Below, piece by piece: positions 56,018 through 64,000 of a stretch of 64,000 nt of DNA (positions are counted from its first letter, which is position 1; each line of letters opens with the position of its first letter). The DNA is taken from positions 186,001 to 250,000 of the forward strand of contig NZ_RYEV01000003.1 in NCBI RefSeq assembly GCF_004138485.1. The letters are read 5' to 3'. The stretch comes from Peristeroidobacter soli. Its GTDB lineage: Bacteria; Pseudomonadota; Gammaproteobacteria; Steroidobacterales; Steroidobacteraceae. A program made the translations under genes and the position numbers. The notes beneath the pieces were generated by a model. The model worked only from the letters and a program-made list of their open reading frames with translations. It searched no databases and had not been told where the DNA came from.

Positions 56018-56740
56018 TCAATGACGAGGGGCAGCGACGTTGCTGACCAGGCGCGGCATGGCCGCGAATACCTTCAGAAAAAAATCCAGCATGTTGCGAT
56101 AGGGCTGCCGCGGAAAGCGGTGGCTGCGGTAAGCGTACTCAATCAGGAAGAAGGCCGCGACCAGCAAATATCCGATGAGGTTGGCGAACAGCGACCACCA
56201 TTCCTCCGGCACCGTGACCGGCGGCGTGAGCCCGGCGGCCAGCAGCATGCCGCCGGGTGCGGCGAGCAGCCCCAACACCAGATTGGTCGCCGACAGGCTG
56301 ACGAAAAAGAATGTCCAGGTGGCCGTCAGCTTGCGCGCGTACTCCAGCACGTCCGGCTCGGGCTCGCCGATGCCCCCGGGGCCGGACTCCATGACCCGGA
56401 CCAGCTGTTCGATTAGCGGAACCTGTCCGGCGAGCAGCGTGCTGCCAAATACGCCCGCCATGAATCCTGGCACCAGCACCGGTGCGATATACAGCGGCAA
56501 TGTCGCGTGCGTGGAACGTGATAACCACCACAGGCCCGCGACCACCGGTGGCAGCGCCAGCCAGGCCGCGACATTGCGTCGGCCGAGGGCCGGCACCATG
56601 GGCAGGACGATCAATAGCCCCAATGCAATGGCGATCAGGGTCACGTCGTTCAAAATGACGCCGAAGTGGGCGACGAGCGGGTACGCGAGCACCAGCACGG
56701 CCCGGCCAATCGCGGTAAACACTCGGGAGTCAACTGCCAT
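56018..56740 (-). CDS. COG4648-type integral membrane protein (ApeG-like)
   Basis: This 240-residue protein has about six membrane segments (LVLAYPLVAHFG, LIAIALGLLIVLPMV, AAWLALPPVVAGLWW, FFFVSLSATNLVLGLLA, LIGYLLVAAFFLIEYAYRSHRFP), typical of the conserved APE-cluster membrane protein. Function unknown; probably part of export or lipid attachment. The frame is open to 56794, but the region before MAVDSRVF is Cys/Arg-rich and non-conserved. It is the first gene of the minus-strand operon, divergent from pntA. Confidence 0.78.
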   Translation of the reverse strand: MAVDSRVFTAIGRAVLVLAYPLVAHFGVILNDVTLIAIALGLLIVLPMVPALGRRNVAAWLALPPVVAGLWWLSRSTHATLPLYIAPVLVPGFMAGVFGSTLLAGQVPLIEQLVRVMESGPGGIGEPEPDVLEYARKLTATWTFFFVSLSATNLVLGLLAAPGGMLLAAGLTPPVTVPEEWWSLFANLIGYLLVAAFFLIEYAYRSHRFPRQPYRNMLDFFLKVFAAMPRLVSNVAAPRH

Positions 56741-56830
56741 CATCGCAGGCGCGAAGCATGCGCGTGTTGCCGAGCGCGAACAAGGCATCCACAATGGTCT
56801 GAATGGATTAGTGGGGGAGGATCAGTCGGC

Positions 56831-57955
56831 ATGGCGGTGAAGATTGCTGTTCTGAAAGAAACTCGCGCCAACGAGAAGCGCGTGGCTCTGGTACCGGCGG
56901 TGGCTGACAAGCTGAGCAAGCTCGGGGCCGAGATCCATATGCAGGCCGGCGCGGGCGACGCCGTCAAGCTGCCGGATTCCGCATTCAAGAATGTGAAATT
57001 CAGCGCCGATCCCATCGAGCTGGTGCGCGACGCCGACGTGGTCGCGAGCGTGCAGCCGCCCGATGCCAGCATCGTGAATGCGATGAAGCCCGGCGCCATC
57101 CTGATTTCATTCATCTACGCGCACAAGGAAGTCGAGCTGACCCGGCTGTTGCGCGACCGTCATATCACGACGTTTGCCATGGAGCTGGTGCCGCGTATCA
57201 CTCGCGCTCAGGCCATGGACGCGCTGTCGAGTCAGGCGGCGCTCTCCGGATATTACGCAGCGCTGCTCGGCGCGACCCATCTGGCGCGGATTCTGCCGAT
57301 GATGACGACCGCCGTCGGTTCGATTCGTCCGGCCCGCACGCTGGTGATGGGCCTCGGTGTCGCAGGCCTGCAGGCGCTGGCAACGGCGCGTCGCTTGGGC
57401 GCGATGACCGAGGGTTACGACGTACGTCCTGAAACAAAGGAACAGGCCGAATCGCTCGGCGCGAAATTCGTCGATACCGGCGTCGACGCCCGCGGTGCAG
57501 GCGGTTATGCCCGCGAGTTGACGCCAGAAGAAAAAGACAAGATTGCCGGTGTCGTGACCAAGCACATTCAGCAGGCCGATATCATCATCACGACCGCGGC
57601 CATTCCGGGCCGGCCCTCGCCGAAGCTGATCAGCAAGGCGCAGGTCGATGGCATGAAGGCCGGCAGCGTGATCATCGACCTGGCCGCGGAGGGTGGCGGC
57701 AACTGTGAATACACGCAGCCGGGCGAGACGATACAAGTGGGTCAGGTGACCATCGTCGGCCCGCTCAACGTGCCGAGCATGCTGGGCGAGCACGCGAGCG
57801 AGCTGTACGCGAAGAACCAACTCAACCTGATCGAGCTGTTCGTCAAGGAAGGCGGCATCCGGCTCGACTGGACCGACGAGGTGATTGCCAAGACCGCGCT
57901 CACCCACGACGGCAAGATCGTCAACGAGGCTGCCCAGAAAATAATCGGCGCATGA
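56831..57955 (+). CDS. pntAA: NAD(P) transhydrogenase, alpha-1 subunit (soluble NAD-binding part)
   Basis: This is the NAD(H)-binding domain I of proton-translocating transhydrogenase, which couples hydride transfer between NADH and NADP+ to proton movement. The 374-residue product has KETRANEKRVALVPAVADKL, MGLGVAGLQALATARRLGA, YDVRPETKEQAES, and TTAAIPGRPSPKLI. The start is ATG 56831. The alpha chain is split into two genes, as in Rhodospirillum, rather than fused as in E. coli. Confidence 0.94.
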   Translation: MAVKIAVLKETRANEKRVALVPAVADKLSKLGAEIHMQAGAGDAVKLPDSAFKNVKFSADPIELVRDADVVASVQPPDASIVNAMKPGAILISFIYAHKEVELTRLLRDRHITTFAMELVPRITRAQAMDALSSQAALSGYYAALLGATHLARILPMMTTAVGSIRPARTLVMGLGVAGLQALATARRLGAMTEGYDVRPETKEQAESLGAKFVDTGVDARGAGGYARELTPEEKDKIAGVVTKHIQQADIIITTAAIPGRPSPKLISKAQVDGMKAGSVIIDLAAEGGGNCEYTQPGETIQVGQVTIVGPLNVPSMLGEHASELYAKNQLNLIELFVKEGGIRLDWTDEVIAKTALTHDGKIVNEAAQKIIGA

Positions 57956-58019
57956 CTGTAGCCGTCAGGCCTTCCGGCTATTCATTAGTCATTAGTCACG
58001 AGTCACTTCGAGGAAAACC

Positions 58020-58346
58020 ATGGACCTCGCTACCACGCTGACGGGCTTCGTAGCCCTGTACATCTTCATGCTCGCGGCCTTCACCGGTTACGAGATCATC
58101 GGTCGCGTGCCGGCCATTCTGCATACGCCGCTGATGTCCGGTTCGAACTTCGTGCACGGCATCGTCGTGGTCGGCGCGATGTACGCGTTGCTCAACGCGA
58201 CCTCCACAGTGGAGCAGGTCATCGGCTTTGCCGGCGTGCTGCTCGGTGCGGGCAACGCGGCCGGCGGTTACGTCGTGACCGAACGCATGCTGGAAATGTT
58301 CAAACCCAGCGACAGGAAGGGCGCTGGCGATCAGAAGAAGGCATAA
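58020..58346 (+). CDS. pntAB: NAD(P) transhydrogenase, alpha-2 subunit (membrane part)
   Basis: This 108-residue membrane subunit has three hydrophobic segments (TLTGFVALYIFMLAAFTGYEII, FVHGIVVVGAMYALLNA, VIGFAGVLLGAGNAAGGYVV) and the conserved RVPAILHTPLMSGSN. It would form the proton channel together with PntB. It lies 64 bp after pntAA and seven bases before pntB. Confidence 0.94.
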   Translation: MDLATTLTGFVALYIFMLAAFTGYEIIGRVPAILHTPLMSGSNFVHGIVVVGAMYALLNATSTVEQVIGFAGVLLGAGNAAGGYVVTERMLEMFKPSDRKGAGDQKKA

Positions 58347-58352
58347 CCGCCC

Positions 58353-59786
58353 ATGAACCTCACTGCGCAGTTCGTCATCGACGCCAGCTATTTCGCCGCG
58401 GCGTTTCTGTTCATCTACGGCTTGAAGCGCATGTCGTCGCCAGTGACGGCGCGCTCGGGCATCGTGGTCGCCGGCGCGGGCATGCTGGTCGCGGTGCTCG
58501 CCAGCTTCCTTTATTACTTCGGCGTCAACGACGCAGCGCTGCCGCACTTGGGAACGAACGTGGTGCTCGCGGCGGTCGCGCTGGGGCTCGGTACCGCCTG
58601 GGCGTGGTGGAGCGGCAAACGGGTCGCGATGACAGCCATGCCGCAGATGGTCGCGCTCTACAACGGCATGGGCGGTGGCGCGGCGGCGTGTATCGCGGCG
58701 GTCGAGTTGTTACGAACCTCCGCGGTTCATCAAACGATTCCGCTGTTGCTGGCCGTCGTCGGTGCGTTGATCGGCGCGATCTCGCTGTCCGGTTCGTTGA
58801 TTGCCTGGGCCAAGCTCAACGGCAACATCAACGGTGTGTGGCGCATCGGCGGTCAGCAGATTTTGAATGGCATCGTGTTTCTGGCGACGCTCGGTGTGGG
58901 CGCGTACATCGTGTTCGTCGCGCACGGTCACGCCGATCCGGCGGTGGTCGCGGCGTTCTTCATCGGCGCGCTGATCTTCGGTGTGATGATGACGATGCCG
59001 ATCGGCGGCGCGGACATGCCGGTCGTGATCTCGCTATACAACGCATTCACCGGTCTCGCGGTCGGCTTCGAAGGCTACGTGCTGCAGAACCCCGCGCTGA
59101 TGATCGCGGGCATGGTGGTCGGCTCGGCGGGTACGTTGCTCACGCTGTTGATGGCGAAGGCGATGAACCGCAGCGTGTCGAATGTGATCTTCAGCAACTT
59201 CGGCGCTGGCGGCGGCGAACAGCAGGGCGAGATCAAAGGCTCGCAGAAGCCCGCCGAAGCAGGCGATGCCGCGATCAACATGCGCTACGCGTCCAAGGTC
59301 ATCATCGCGCCGGGCTACGGCCTGGCGGTCGCGCAGGCTCAGCACAAATTATATGAATTCGTGAAGCTGCTGACGGATGCCGGCGTCGAAGTGAAGTTCG
59401 CGATTCATCCGGTCGCCGGCCGCATGCCCGGCCACATGAACGTGCTGCTCGCCGAAGCGGGCGTGCCCTACGACATGATCTACGACCTGGAAGACATCAA
59501 CGCCGAGTTCAAGGAAGCGGACGTGGCCGTGGTGATCGGCGCGAACGACACGGTGAATCCGGCGGCGCGCACCAACAAGTCGAGCCCCATCTACGGCATG
59601 CCGATTCTGAACGTGGATCAGGCCAAGCAGGTGTACGTCATCAAGCGCGGTCAGGGTAAAGGTTACTCGGGCGTGGAGAACGAGCTGTTCTTCGCCGACA
59701 ACTGCAACCTGGTCTACGGCGATGCGCAGAAGGTGATGGTGGCGATGATCCAGGCGGTGAAGTCGCTGGAGGGCGGCGGGCACTAG
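58353..59786 (+). CDS. pntB: NAD(P) transhydrogenase, beta subunit
   Basis: This is the membrane and NADP(H)-binding subunit, 477 residues. The N-terminal half has about nine membrane segments (LYNGMGGGAAACIAAVELL, ISLYNAFTGLAVGFEGY, SNVIFSNFGAG). The C-terminal domain III has the NADP fold GYGLAVAQAQHKLYEF, HPVAGRMPGHMNVLLAEA, VIGANDTVNPAA and VIKRGQGKGYSGVENELFF. All three genes form one operon supplying NADPH, useful to both fatty-acid-type and polyene synthesis. Confidence 0.95.
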   Translation: MNLTAQFVIDASYFAAAFLFIYGLKRMSSPVTARSGIVVAGAGMLVAVLASFLYYFGVNDAALPHLGTNVVLAAVALGLGTAWAWWSGKRVAMTAMPQMVALYNGMGGGAAACIAAVELLRTSAVHQTIPLLLAVVGALIGAISLSGSLIAWAKLNGNINGVWRIGGQQILNGIVFLATLGVGAYIVFVAHGHADPAVVAAFFIGALIFGVMMTMPIGGADMPVVISLYNAFTGLAVGFEGYVLQNPALMIAGMVVGSAGTLLTLLMAKAMNRSVSNVIFSNFGAGGGEQQGEIKGSQKPAEAGDAAINMRYASKVIIAPGYGLAVAQAQHKLYEFVKLLTDAGVEVKFAIHPVAGRMPGHMNVLLAEAGVPYDMIYDLEDINAEFKEADVAVVIGANDTVNPAARTNKSSPIYGMPILNVDQAKQVYVIKRGQGKGYSGVENELFFADNCNLVYGDAQKVMVAMIQAVKSLEGGGH

Positions 59787-59843
59787 GGTCTGTTAAACCG
59801 CAATAGCTCGTCGCAGCCCTCCCAATGAGTGTTGACAGGCCCT
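59785..59843. repeat. Inverted-repeat element after pntB
   Basis: AGGGTCTGTTAA (59785-59796) and TTGACAGGCCCT (59832-59843) are imperfect inverted repeats (10 of 12 pair) bracketing 35 bp. The left end overlaps the pntB stop. Its short-terminal-repeat form resembles a small non-coding mobile relic or a palindromic unit; no transposase is present. Confidence 0.4.
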
Positions 59844-59868
59844 GGTCCTACATAAACGTTCCTTAATT

Positions 59869-59887
59869 GCCCCTCCCCGGGAGGGGC
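59869..59887. promoter_or_regulatory. GC-rich 19-bp palindrome before the response regulator
   Basis: GCCCCTCCC-C-GGGAGGGGC is a perfect inverted repeat 37 bp before the response regulator start. It may be a hairpin ending the pnt transcript (no T-run follows) or an operator for the two-component/efflux operon. Confidence 0.35.
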
Positions 59888-59924
59888 GGTACTCTGCCAT
59901 TTCCTTTCTCGCGGGCTCGGAGCC

Positions 59925-60602
59925 GTGGCCAGAGTACTCATCATCGAAGACGACCGCGTGACCGCTGATGAAATCTGCGCCGAATTGCAGCGCTATGGGC
60001 TGGATACGGATTGGGTCGGGGACGGTGCCACCGGGCTGGAACGGGCGCGAGGGGGATTTTATGACGCGATCACGCTGGATCGCATGCTCCCCGGCATGGA
60101 CGGTTTGACCGTCGTCACCAGGCTGCGGGAATACGGCGTGCAGACGCCGGTGCTGATGATCAGCGCCTTGTCCGATGCCGACGAACGAGTGCGCGGCCTG
60201 CGTGCGGGCGGCGACGACTATCTCACCAAGCCCTTCAATCCCGACGAAATGGCGGCCCGCATCGAAGTGCTGCTGCGTCGGCATGCCAATGTGTCGCGCC
60301 CCATGGCGCTGCGGGTCGGCGATCTGCAGCTGGATCTGATCGACCGTACCGCCCGGCGTGGCGAGGTGTTGCTGGATCTGCTGCCCACCGAATTCCGGCT
60401 GCTCGAATTCCTGATGCGTCATAGCGGCCGGGTGCTGACGCGCACGATGATCTTCGAGGCCGTCTGGGGCTATCATTTCGACCCCGGCACCAATGTGATC
60501 GAAGTTCACATCGGCCGACTGCGGCGCAAGCTCGATCCGCCGGAGCGGGAGCCGCTCATTCATACTGTTCGCGGAGTAGGGTACGTGCTTGAAGCTCGGT
60601 GA
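59925..60602 (+). CDS. OmpR/PhoB family response regulator
   Basis: This 225-residue regulator has a receiver domain with EDD, phosphoacceptor Asp in ITLDRMLPGMDG, the switch ISA and Lys in LTKPFN, and a winged-helix DNA-binding domain (LLPTEFRLLEFLMRHSGRVLTRTMIFEAVWG, VIEVHIGRLRRKLD, IHTVRGVGYVLE). The GTG start at 59925 has GGAG five bases upstream. It is encoded with a histidine kinase (14-bp overlap) and just before an RND efflux permease, its probable target. Confidence 0.9.
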   Translation: MARVLIIEDDRVTADEICAELQRYGLDTDWVGDGATGLERARGGFYDAITLDRMLPGMDGLTVVTRLREYGVQTPVLMISALSDADERVRGLRAGGDDYLTKPFNPDEMAARIEVLLRRHANVSRPMALRVGDLQLDLIDRTARRGEVLLDLLPTEFRLLEFLMRHSGRVLTRTMIFEAVWGYHFDPGTNVIEVHIGRLRRKLDPPEREPLIHTVRGVGYVLEAR

Positions 60603-61974
60603 GCTGTCACGCATCAGCACAGTTCGATTGCTGCCGGTCTATGGCGTTCTGTTCGTGTTGTGGAGCGTGCTGCTGATCGGCTGGGTGCAGTACGACACCA
60701 AACGCTATCTGTCCGGCGTCGTCGACGAAATTCTGCGTCAGCGCGTTCATTACCTGAGTCACATCGACCGTGAGCGCCTGCCCGAGGCCATGGCGCAGAC
60801 CGACGCGCTCGATCTGCGCGGTGTGATGCTCTACGGATTGTTCGATCCCCAGGGCAACAAGATCACCGGCAACATCGAGCACATTCCCGAAGGCGTTTCG
60901 CTCGACGGCGTCGTGCATGCGGTGCCCGGCGGCATCCAGCGGATCGGTGCTCCCGAACCCGTCAATGCACGCGGTCTCGCCAAGCAAGTCGAGGGCGGCG
61001 ACGTGTTGATCCTGGCGCGCGCCACCAGCGTGCTCGACCAGGTCAACACCATCATCTTCCGCTCGTTGCTCTGGGGGCTCACGCTCACCATCATTCCCGG
61101 ATTGATTGGCGGGCTGTGGCTGGCGCGAGGTCCGCTGCGACGGATTCGTGCGATCGAAACGGCCGCGCAACCCATCATGCGCGGCGATCTGCATCAGCGT
61201 CTGCCCGTCACCGGACGGCGCGATGAGCTCGACATGCTGGCCGGCATCGTCAATTCGATGCTGGAAGAAATCGAACGGTTGATGAGCGAAGTCAAAGGCG
61301 TCTGCGACAGCATCGCTCACGACTTGCGCACACCGCTGACTCGATTGCGCTCGCAATTGCATCGCATGCATCGCGAGGCGTCCGACAGCGCGCACGCCAG
61401 CGTCGTCGAGCAGGCGATTCTGGATGTCGACTCGTTGCTGGATCGATTCCGCGCGTTGTTACGAATCTCCGAGCTGGAAGACATGCATCGACGCGCCGGC
61501 TTCACCGAAGTGCATCTGGCGGGCACGCTGGATCATGTGCGCGAGATTTACACGCCGCTGGCGGAAGACAAGCACATCACGTTCTCTTTCGAGATTGCGC
61601 CGAATACTCCCACCGTGCGCGGCGATCCCAATCTGCTGCTCGAAGCCGTTTCGAACATCGTCGACAACGCGATCAAATTCACGCCGGCGGGCGGCAGCAT
61701 ACATTTACGTCTGCTGCCGGATGCCGATGCCGGCGCGCGCATCGATGTGATCGACAGCGGACCGGGCATTCAAAACTCGGAACGGGAAGCGGTTCTGCAG
61801 CGGTTTTACCGAGGTACTTGTAGTAACAAGGATGTCTCGGGCTCGGGGCTGGGCTTGTCGATCGTGGCCGCCATCGTCAAACTGCACGGGTTCAAGTTGC
61901 AGATCGTCGATAATCCGGCGGGTGGCGCCTGGCTGGCACTGATGTGTGGGCCGGCGCGCACGGGAGCTACCTAA
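60589..61974 (+). CDS. Sensor histidine kinase
   Basis: This 461-residue membrane kinase has two membrane segments (about 12-32 and 155-180) enclosing a periplasmic sensor domain, then HAMP, the phosphoacceptor His in SIAHDLRTPLTRLRSQL, and ATPase motifs NIVDNAIKFTP, DSGPGI and GSGLGLSIVAAIVKLHG. The only reasonable start is TTG 60589 inside the regulator gene's end. Context suggests control of the adjacent efflux system. Confidence 0.88.
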   Translation: MKLGELSRISTVRLLPVYGVLFVLWSVLLIGWVQYDTKRYLSGVVDEILRQRVHYLSHIDRERLPEAMAQTDALDLRGVMLYGLFDPQGNKITGNIEHIPEGVSLDGVVHAVPGGIQRIGAPEPVNARGLAKQVEGGDVLILARATSVLDQVNTIIFRSLLWGLTLTIIPGLIGGLWLARGPLRRIRAIETAAQPIMRGDLHQRLPVTGRRDELDMLAGIVNSMLEEIERLMSEVKGVCDSIAHDLRTPLTRLRSQLHRMHREASDSAHASVVEQAILDVDSLLDRFRALLRISELEDMHRRAGFTEVHLAGTLDHVREIYTPLAEDKHITFSFEIAPNTPTVRGDPNLLLEAVSNIVDNAIKFTPAGGSIHLRLLPDADAGARIDVIDSGPGIQNSEREAVLQRFYRGTCSNKDVSGSGLGLSIVAAIVKLHGFKLQIVDNPAGGAWLALMCGPARTGAT

Positions 61975-62052
61975 AAAAGCTTTCATCTGCTGGAGACTAT
62001 GGCGGGGGAAGCGCGGACCCATAATGGTCTTTCGTAGGTTGCTCTCGCCCGC

Positions 62053-64000
62053 ATGCTCGGTATCGTCAAAATCGCTCTGCGCCGCCCGTACACGTTCATC
62101 GTACTGGCGTTGCTCATCCTCATCTTCGGCGTGCTTTCCATCATGCGCACGCCCACGGATATCTTTCCAAACATCCGCATTCCCGTGATCAGCGTGGTGT
62201 GGACGTATACCGGCTTGCCGCCCGACGGCATGGCGGGTCGTATCACCACGAACTTCCAGCGCTTCCTGACCACCGTGGTCAACGACATCGAGCACATCGA
62301 AGCCACGTCGTATACCGGCTTCGGCGTGATCAAGATTTTTTTCCAACCTAACGTCGATATCAACACGGCCAATGCACAGGTGACGGCGGCCGCGCAAACA
62401 GTTTTGCGCCAGATGCCGCAGGGCACGGTGCCGCCAAACATTCTGAACTACAGCGCGTCCACCGTCAGCATCCTGCAGCTGGCGCTGTCCGGCGAGGGCA
62501 TGACGGAGCAGGAGCTCAGCGACCTGGGCATCAACTCCGTTCGTACCTCGCTGATCACGGTGCCCGGCGCTTCGATACCGTATCCGTTTGGCGGTAAGAA
62601 CCGGCAGATCCAGATCGACTTGAACCCGGCGGCTCTGCAGGCGCGCGGCCTGTCGGGCACGGACGTCGCCAATGCGCTGGCGGCGCAGAACCTGATCACA
62701 CCGGTGGGCACGCAGAAAATCGGCGGCTTCGAGTACGCCATCAATTTGAACAACAGCCCGTCCGCGATCGAGGATCTGGGCCGGCTGCCGATTCGACTGG
62801 TCGACGGCGCGATGGTTTATTTGCGCGATGTCGCTCACGTGCGCGACGGCAATTCGCCGCAGACCAATATCGTGCATGTGGCCGGCAATCGTTCGGTGCT
62901 GCTGTCGATATTGAAGAACGGTGCCGCCTCGACGCTGGCCGTGATCGAGGGCGTGAAGCAACAGATCGAGAAGGTGAAGGATCAGTTGCCCGAGTCGCTG
63001 CAGATCAAGCTCATCGGCGATCAATCCATTTTCGTTCGCAGCGCCATCACCGGCGTGGTCGCCGAGGGCGCCATCGCGGCGCTGCTGACCAGCCTGATGA
63101 TCCTGCTGTTCCTGGGCAGCTGGCGCTCCACGGTCATCATCGCCATTTCGATTCCGCTGGCCATTCTCGGCTCGATCTTCCTGCTGGCGCTGACCGGCCA
63201 GACGCTCAACATCATGACGTTGGGCGGCCTGGCGCTGGCGGTCGGCATCCTGGTCGACGATGCGACCGTGACCATCGAGAACATCAACTGGCATCTCGAA
63301 CACGGCAAGGACGTGAATACCGCCATCCTCGATGGCGCGGCGCAGATCGTGACGCCCGCGTTCGTCTCGCTGTTGTGTATCTGTATCGTGTTCGTGCCGA
63401 TGTTCTTCCTCGAAGGCGTGGCGCGTTTCCTGTTCGTGCCCATGGCGCTGGCGGTGATCTACGCGATGGTGTGCTCGTTCATCCTGTCGCGCACGCTGGT
63501 GCCGACCATGGCGATGTATCTGCTCAAGCCGCACTCGCACGAGGATACGACCGCGCCGACGTCCAATCCGCTGGTGAAGTTCCAGCGTGGCTTCTCGGAG
63601 AAGTTCGAACGTTTCCGCGGCAACTATAAAGAGACTCTGACGATCGCGATGTCCCATCGGCGCGGCTTCGTCACCGTCTTCATGTTGTTCGTGGTCGCGT
63701 CGTTCGCGCTGGTGCCGTTCCTGGGACGCAATTTCTTTCCGTCGGTCGATGCCGGTCGCATCATGGTTCACTTCCGCGCGCAGTCCGGCACGCGGGTCGA
63801 GGAAACGGTGGCGATTTCGGCGCGCATCCAGGATGTCATCCGGCAAGTGATTCCGCCGCATGAGCTGGCGCTGGTGGTGGACAACGTCGGCATGCCGTTC
63901 TCCAGCATCAACATGACCTACAACAACACCGGCACCATCGGCACGATGGACGGCGATATCCAGATCACGCTGGAAGAAAATCACCGGCCCACCGCGGACT
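62053..64000 (+). CDS. RND efflux permease (AcrB/MexB-like), 3' end outside the window
   Basis: This is the first 649 codons of an inner-membrane resistance-nodulation-division pump. Visible features are TM1 (RRPYTFIVLALLILIFGVLSI), the porter domain with PNVDINTAN and AAQTVLRQMPQGT, TM2-TM6 (GAIAALLTSLMILLFLG, VIIAISIPLAILGSIFLLALTG, LGGLALAVGILVDDATVTIENI with the proton-relay Asp-Asp, FVSLLCICIVFVPMFFLEG, LAVIYAMVCSFILSRTLVPTMAMYLL) and the start of the second half (HRRGFVTVFMLFVVASFALVPFLGRNFFP). The ATG at 62053 gives MLGIVKIALRRPYTF. No periplasmic adaptor gene precedes it in the window, so it probably follows. Confidence 0.92.
   Translation, partial: MLGIVKIALRRPYTFIVLALLILIFGVLSIMRTPTDIFPNIRIPVISVVWTYTGLPPDGMAGRITTNFQRFLTTVVNDIEHIEATSYTGFGVIKIFFQPNVDINTANAQVTAAAQTVLRQMPQGTVPPNILNYSASTVSILQLALSGEGMTEQELSDLGINSVRTSLITVPGASIPYPFGGKNRQIQIDLNPAALQARGLSGTDVANALAAQNLITPVGTQKIGGFEYAINLNNSPSAIEDLGRLPIRLVDGAMVYLRDVAHVRDGNSPQTNIVHVAGNRSVLLSILKNGAASTLAVIEGVKQQIEKVKDQLPESLQIKLIGDQSIFVRSAITGVVAEGAIAALLTSLMILLFLGSWRSTVIIAISIPLAILGSIFLLALTGQTLNIMTLGGLALAVGILVDDATVTIENINWHLEHGKDVNTAILDGAAQIVTPAFVSLLCICIVFVPMFFLEGVARFLFVPMALAVIYAMVCSFILSRTLVPTMAMYLLKPHSHEDTTAPTSNPLVKFQRGFSEKFERFRGNYKETLTIAMSHRRGFVTVFMLFVVASFALVPFLGRNFFPSVDAGRIMVHFRAQSGTRVEETVAISARIQDVIRQVIPPHELALVVDNVGMPFSSINMTYNNTGTIGTMDGDIQITLEENHRPTAD

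Noticed and set aside
61705-63984. A 759-codon open frame on the minus strand, opposite the efflux permease
   Set aside because: It is the codon-bias shadow of the RND gene: low-complexity His/Arg/Asp-rich translation with no family features, while the plus strand gives a textbook AcrB-like protein.

Overview
The window reads as one contiguous piece of a GC-rich gammaproteobacterial chromosome. Three things point that way: the housekeeping neighbourhoods (dprA-smg-topA, def-fmt-rsmB-DUF4390-ntrYX, the magnesium-type HemB, PriA, oligopeptidase A), a sigma factor/DUF3619/DUF3106 cassette, and a xanthomonadin-like aryl polyene cluster. Together they suggest the Steroidobacteraceae/Nevskiales/Xanthomonadales neighbourhood. 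This taxonomic placement is inference; no rRNA or tRNA gene was seen in the window.

Region 1 (1-6.3 kb) is an aromatic-degradation island. A Rieske ferredoxin (cut by the window edge) and an FAD/2Fe-2S reductase lie on the minus strand. Divergently on the plus strand come a 2-hydroxypenta-2,4-dienoate hydratase, a Rieske oxygenase strongly resembling carbazole 1,9a-dioxygenase CarAa, a meta-cleavage-product hydrolase, the small and large subunits of a class III extradiol dioxygenase (CarBa/CarBb-like), and a TauE/SafE transporter. Two 19-bp near-palindromes with the same sequence pattern lie in front of the ferredoxin and between the two divergent arms, so a single repressor or activator probably controls both.

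Region 2 (6.4-38 kb) is mostly housekeeping: prlC, a gamma carbonic anhydrase, aroE-hemB, tag, rlmJ, a lipoprotein, a 1064-residue secreted subtilase, hemF, topA, smg, dprA, a LysM protein, def, fmt, rsmB, DUF4390, ntrYX, a heme-binding-type beta-barrel protein, a SPOR protein, argS and priA. It ends with an ECF sigma factor cassette. Points of note are an NtrX-type regulator whose Walker A and Walker B motifs are both degenerate, an intrinsic-terminator-like hairpin running directly into the topA start codon, and a 54-bp dispersed repeat inserted in frame in the DUF4390 gene.

Region 3 (38-56.8 kb) is a complete-looking aryl polyene (APE) type II PKS cluster. It holds a phosphopantetheinyl transferase, two ACPs, two ketosynthases, a chain-length-factor-like partner, a ketoreductase, two dehydratases, an AMP-ligase, a thioesterase, a glycosyltransferase, two acyltransferases, a LolA-like carrier, an MMPL exporter and a membrane protein. 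A XanB2/FkbO-type chorismatase replaces the usual ammonia-lyase as starter supplier, and there are two flavin-halogenase-like proteins. This is the xanthomonadin logic: hydroxybenzoate from chorismate is loaded on an ACP, extended to a polyene, possibly halogenated, esterified to a lipid and exported to the outer membrane. The second copy of the 54-bp repeat forms the C-terminal end of the exporter gene.

Region 4 (56.8-64 kb) holds the split proton-translocating transhydrogenase pntAA-pntAB-pntB, an OmpR/histidine kinase pair, and the first 649 codons of an RND efflux permease that runs off the window.
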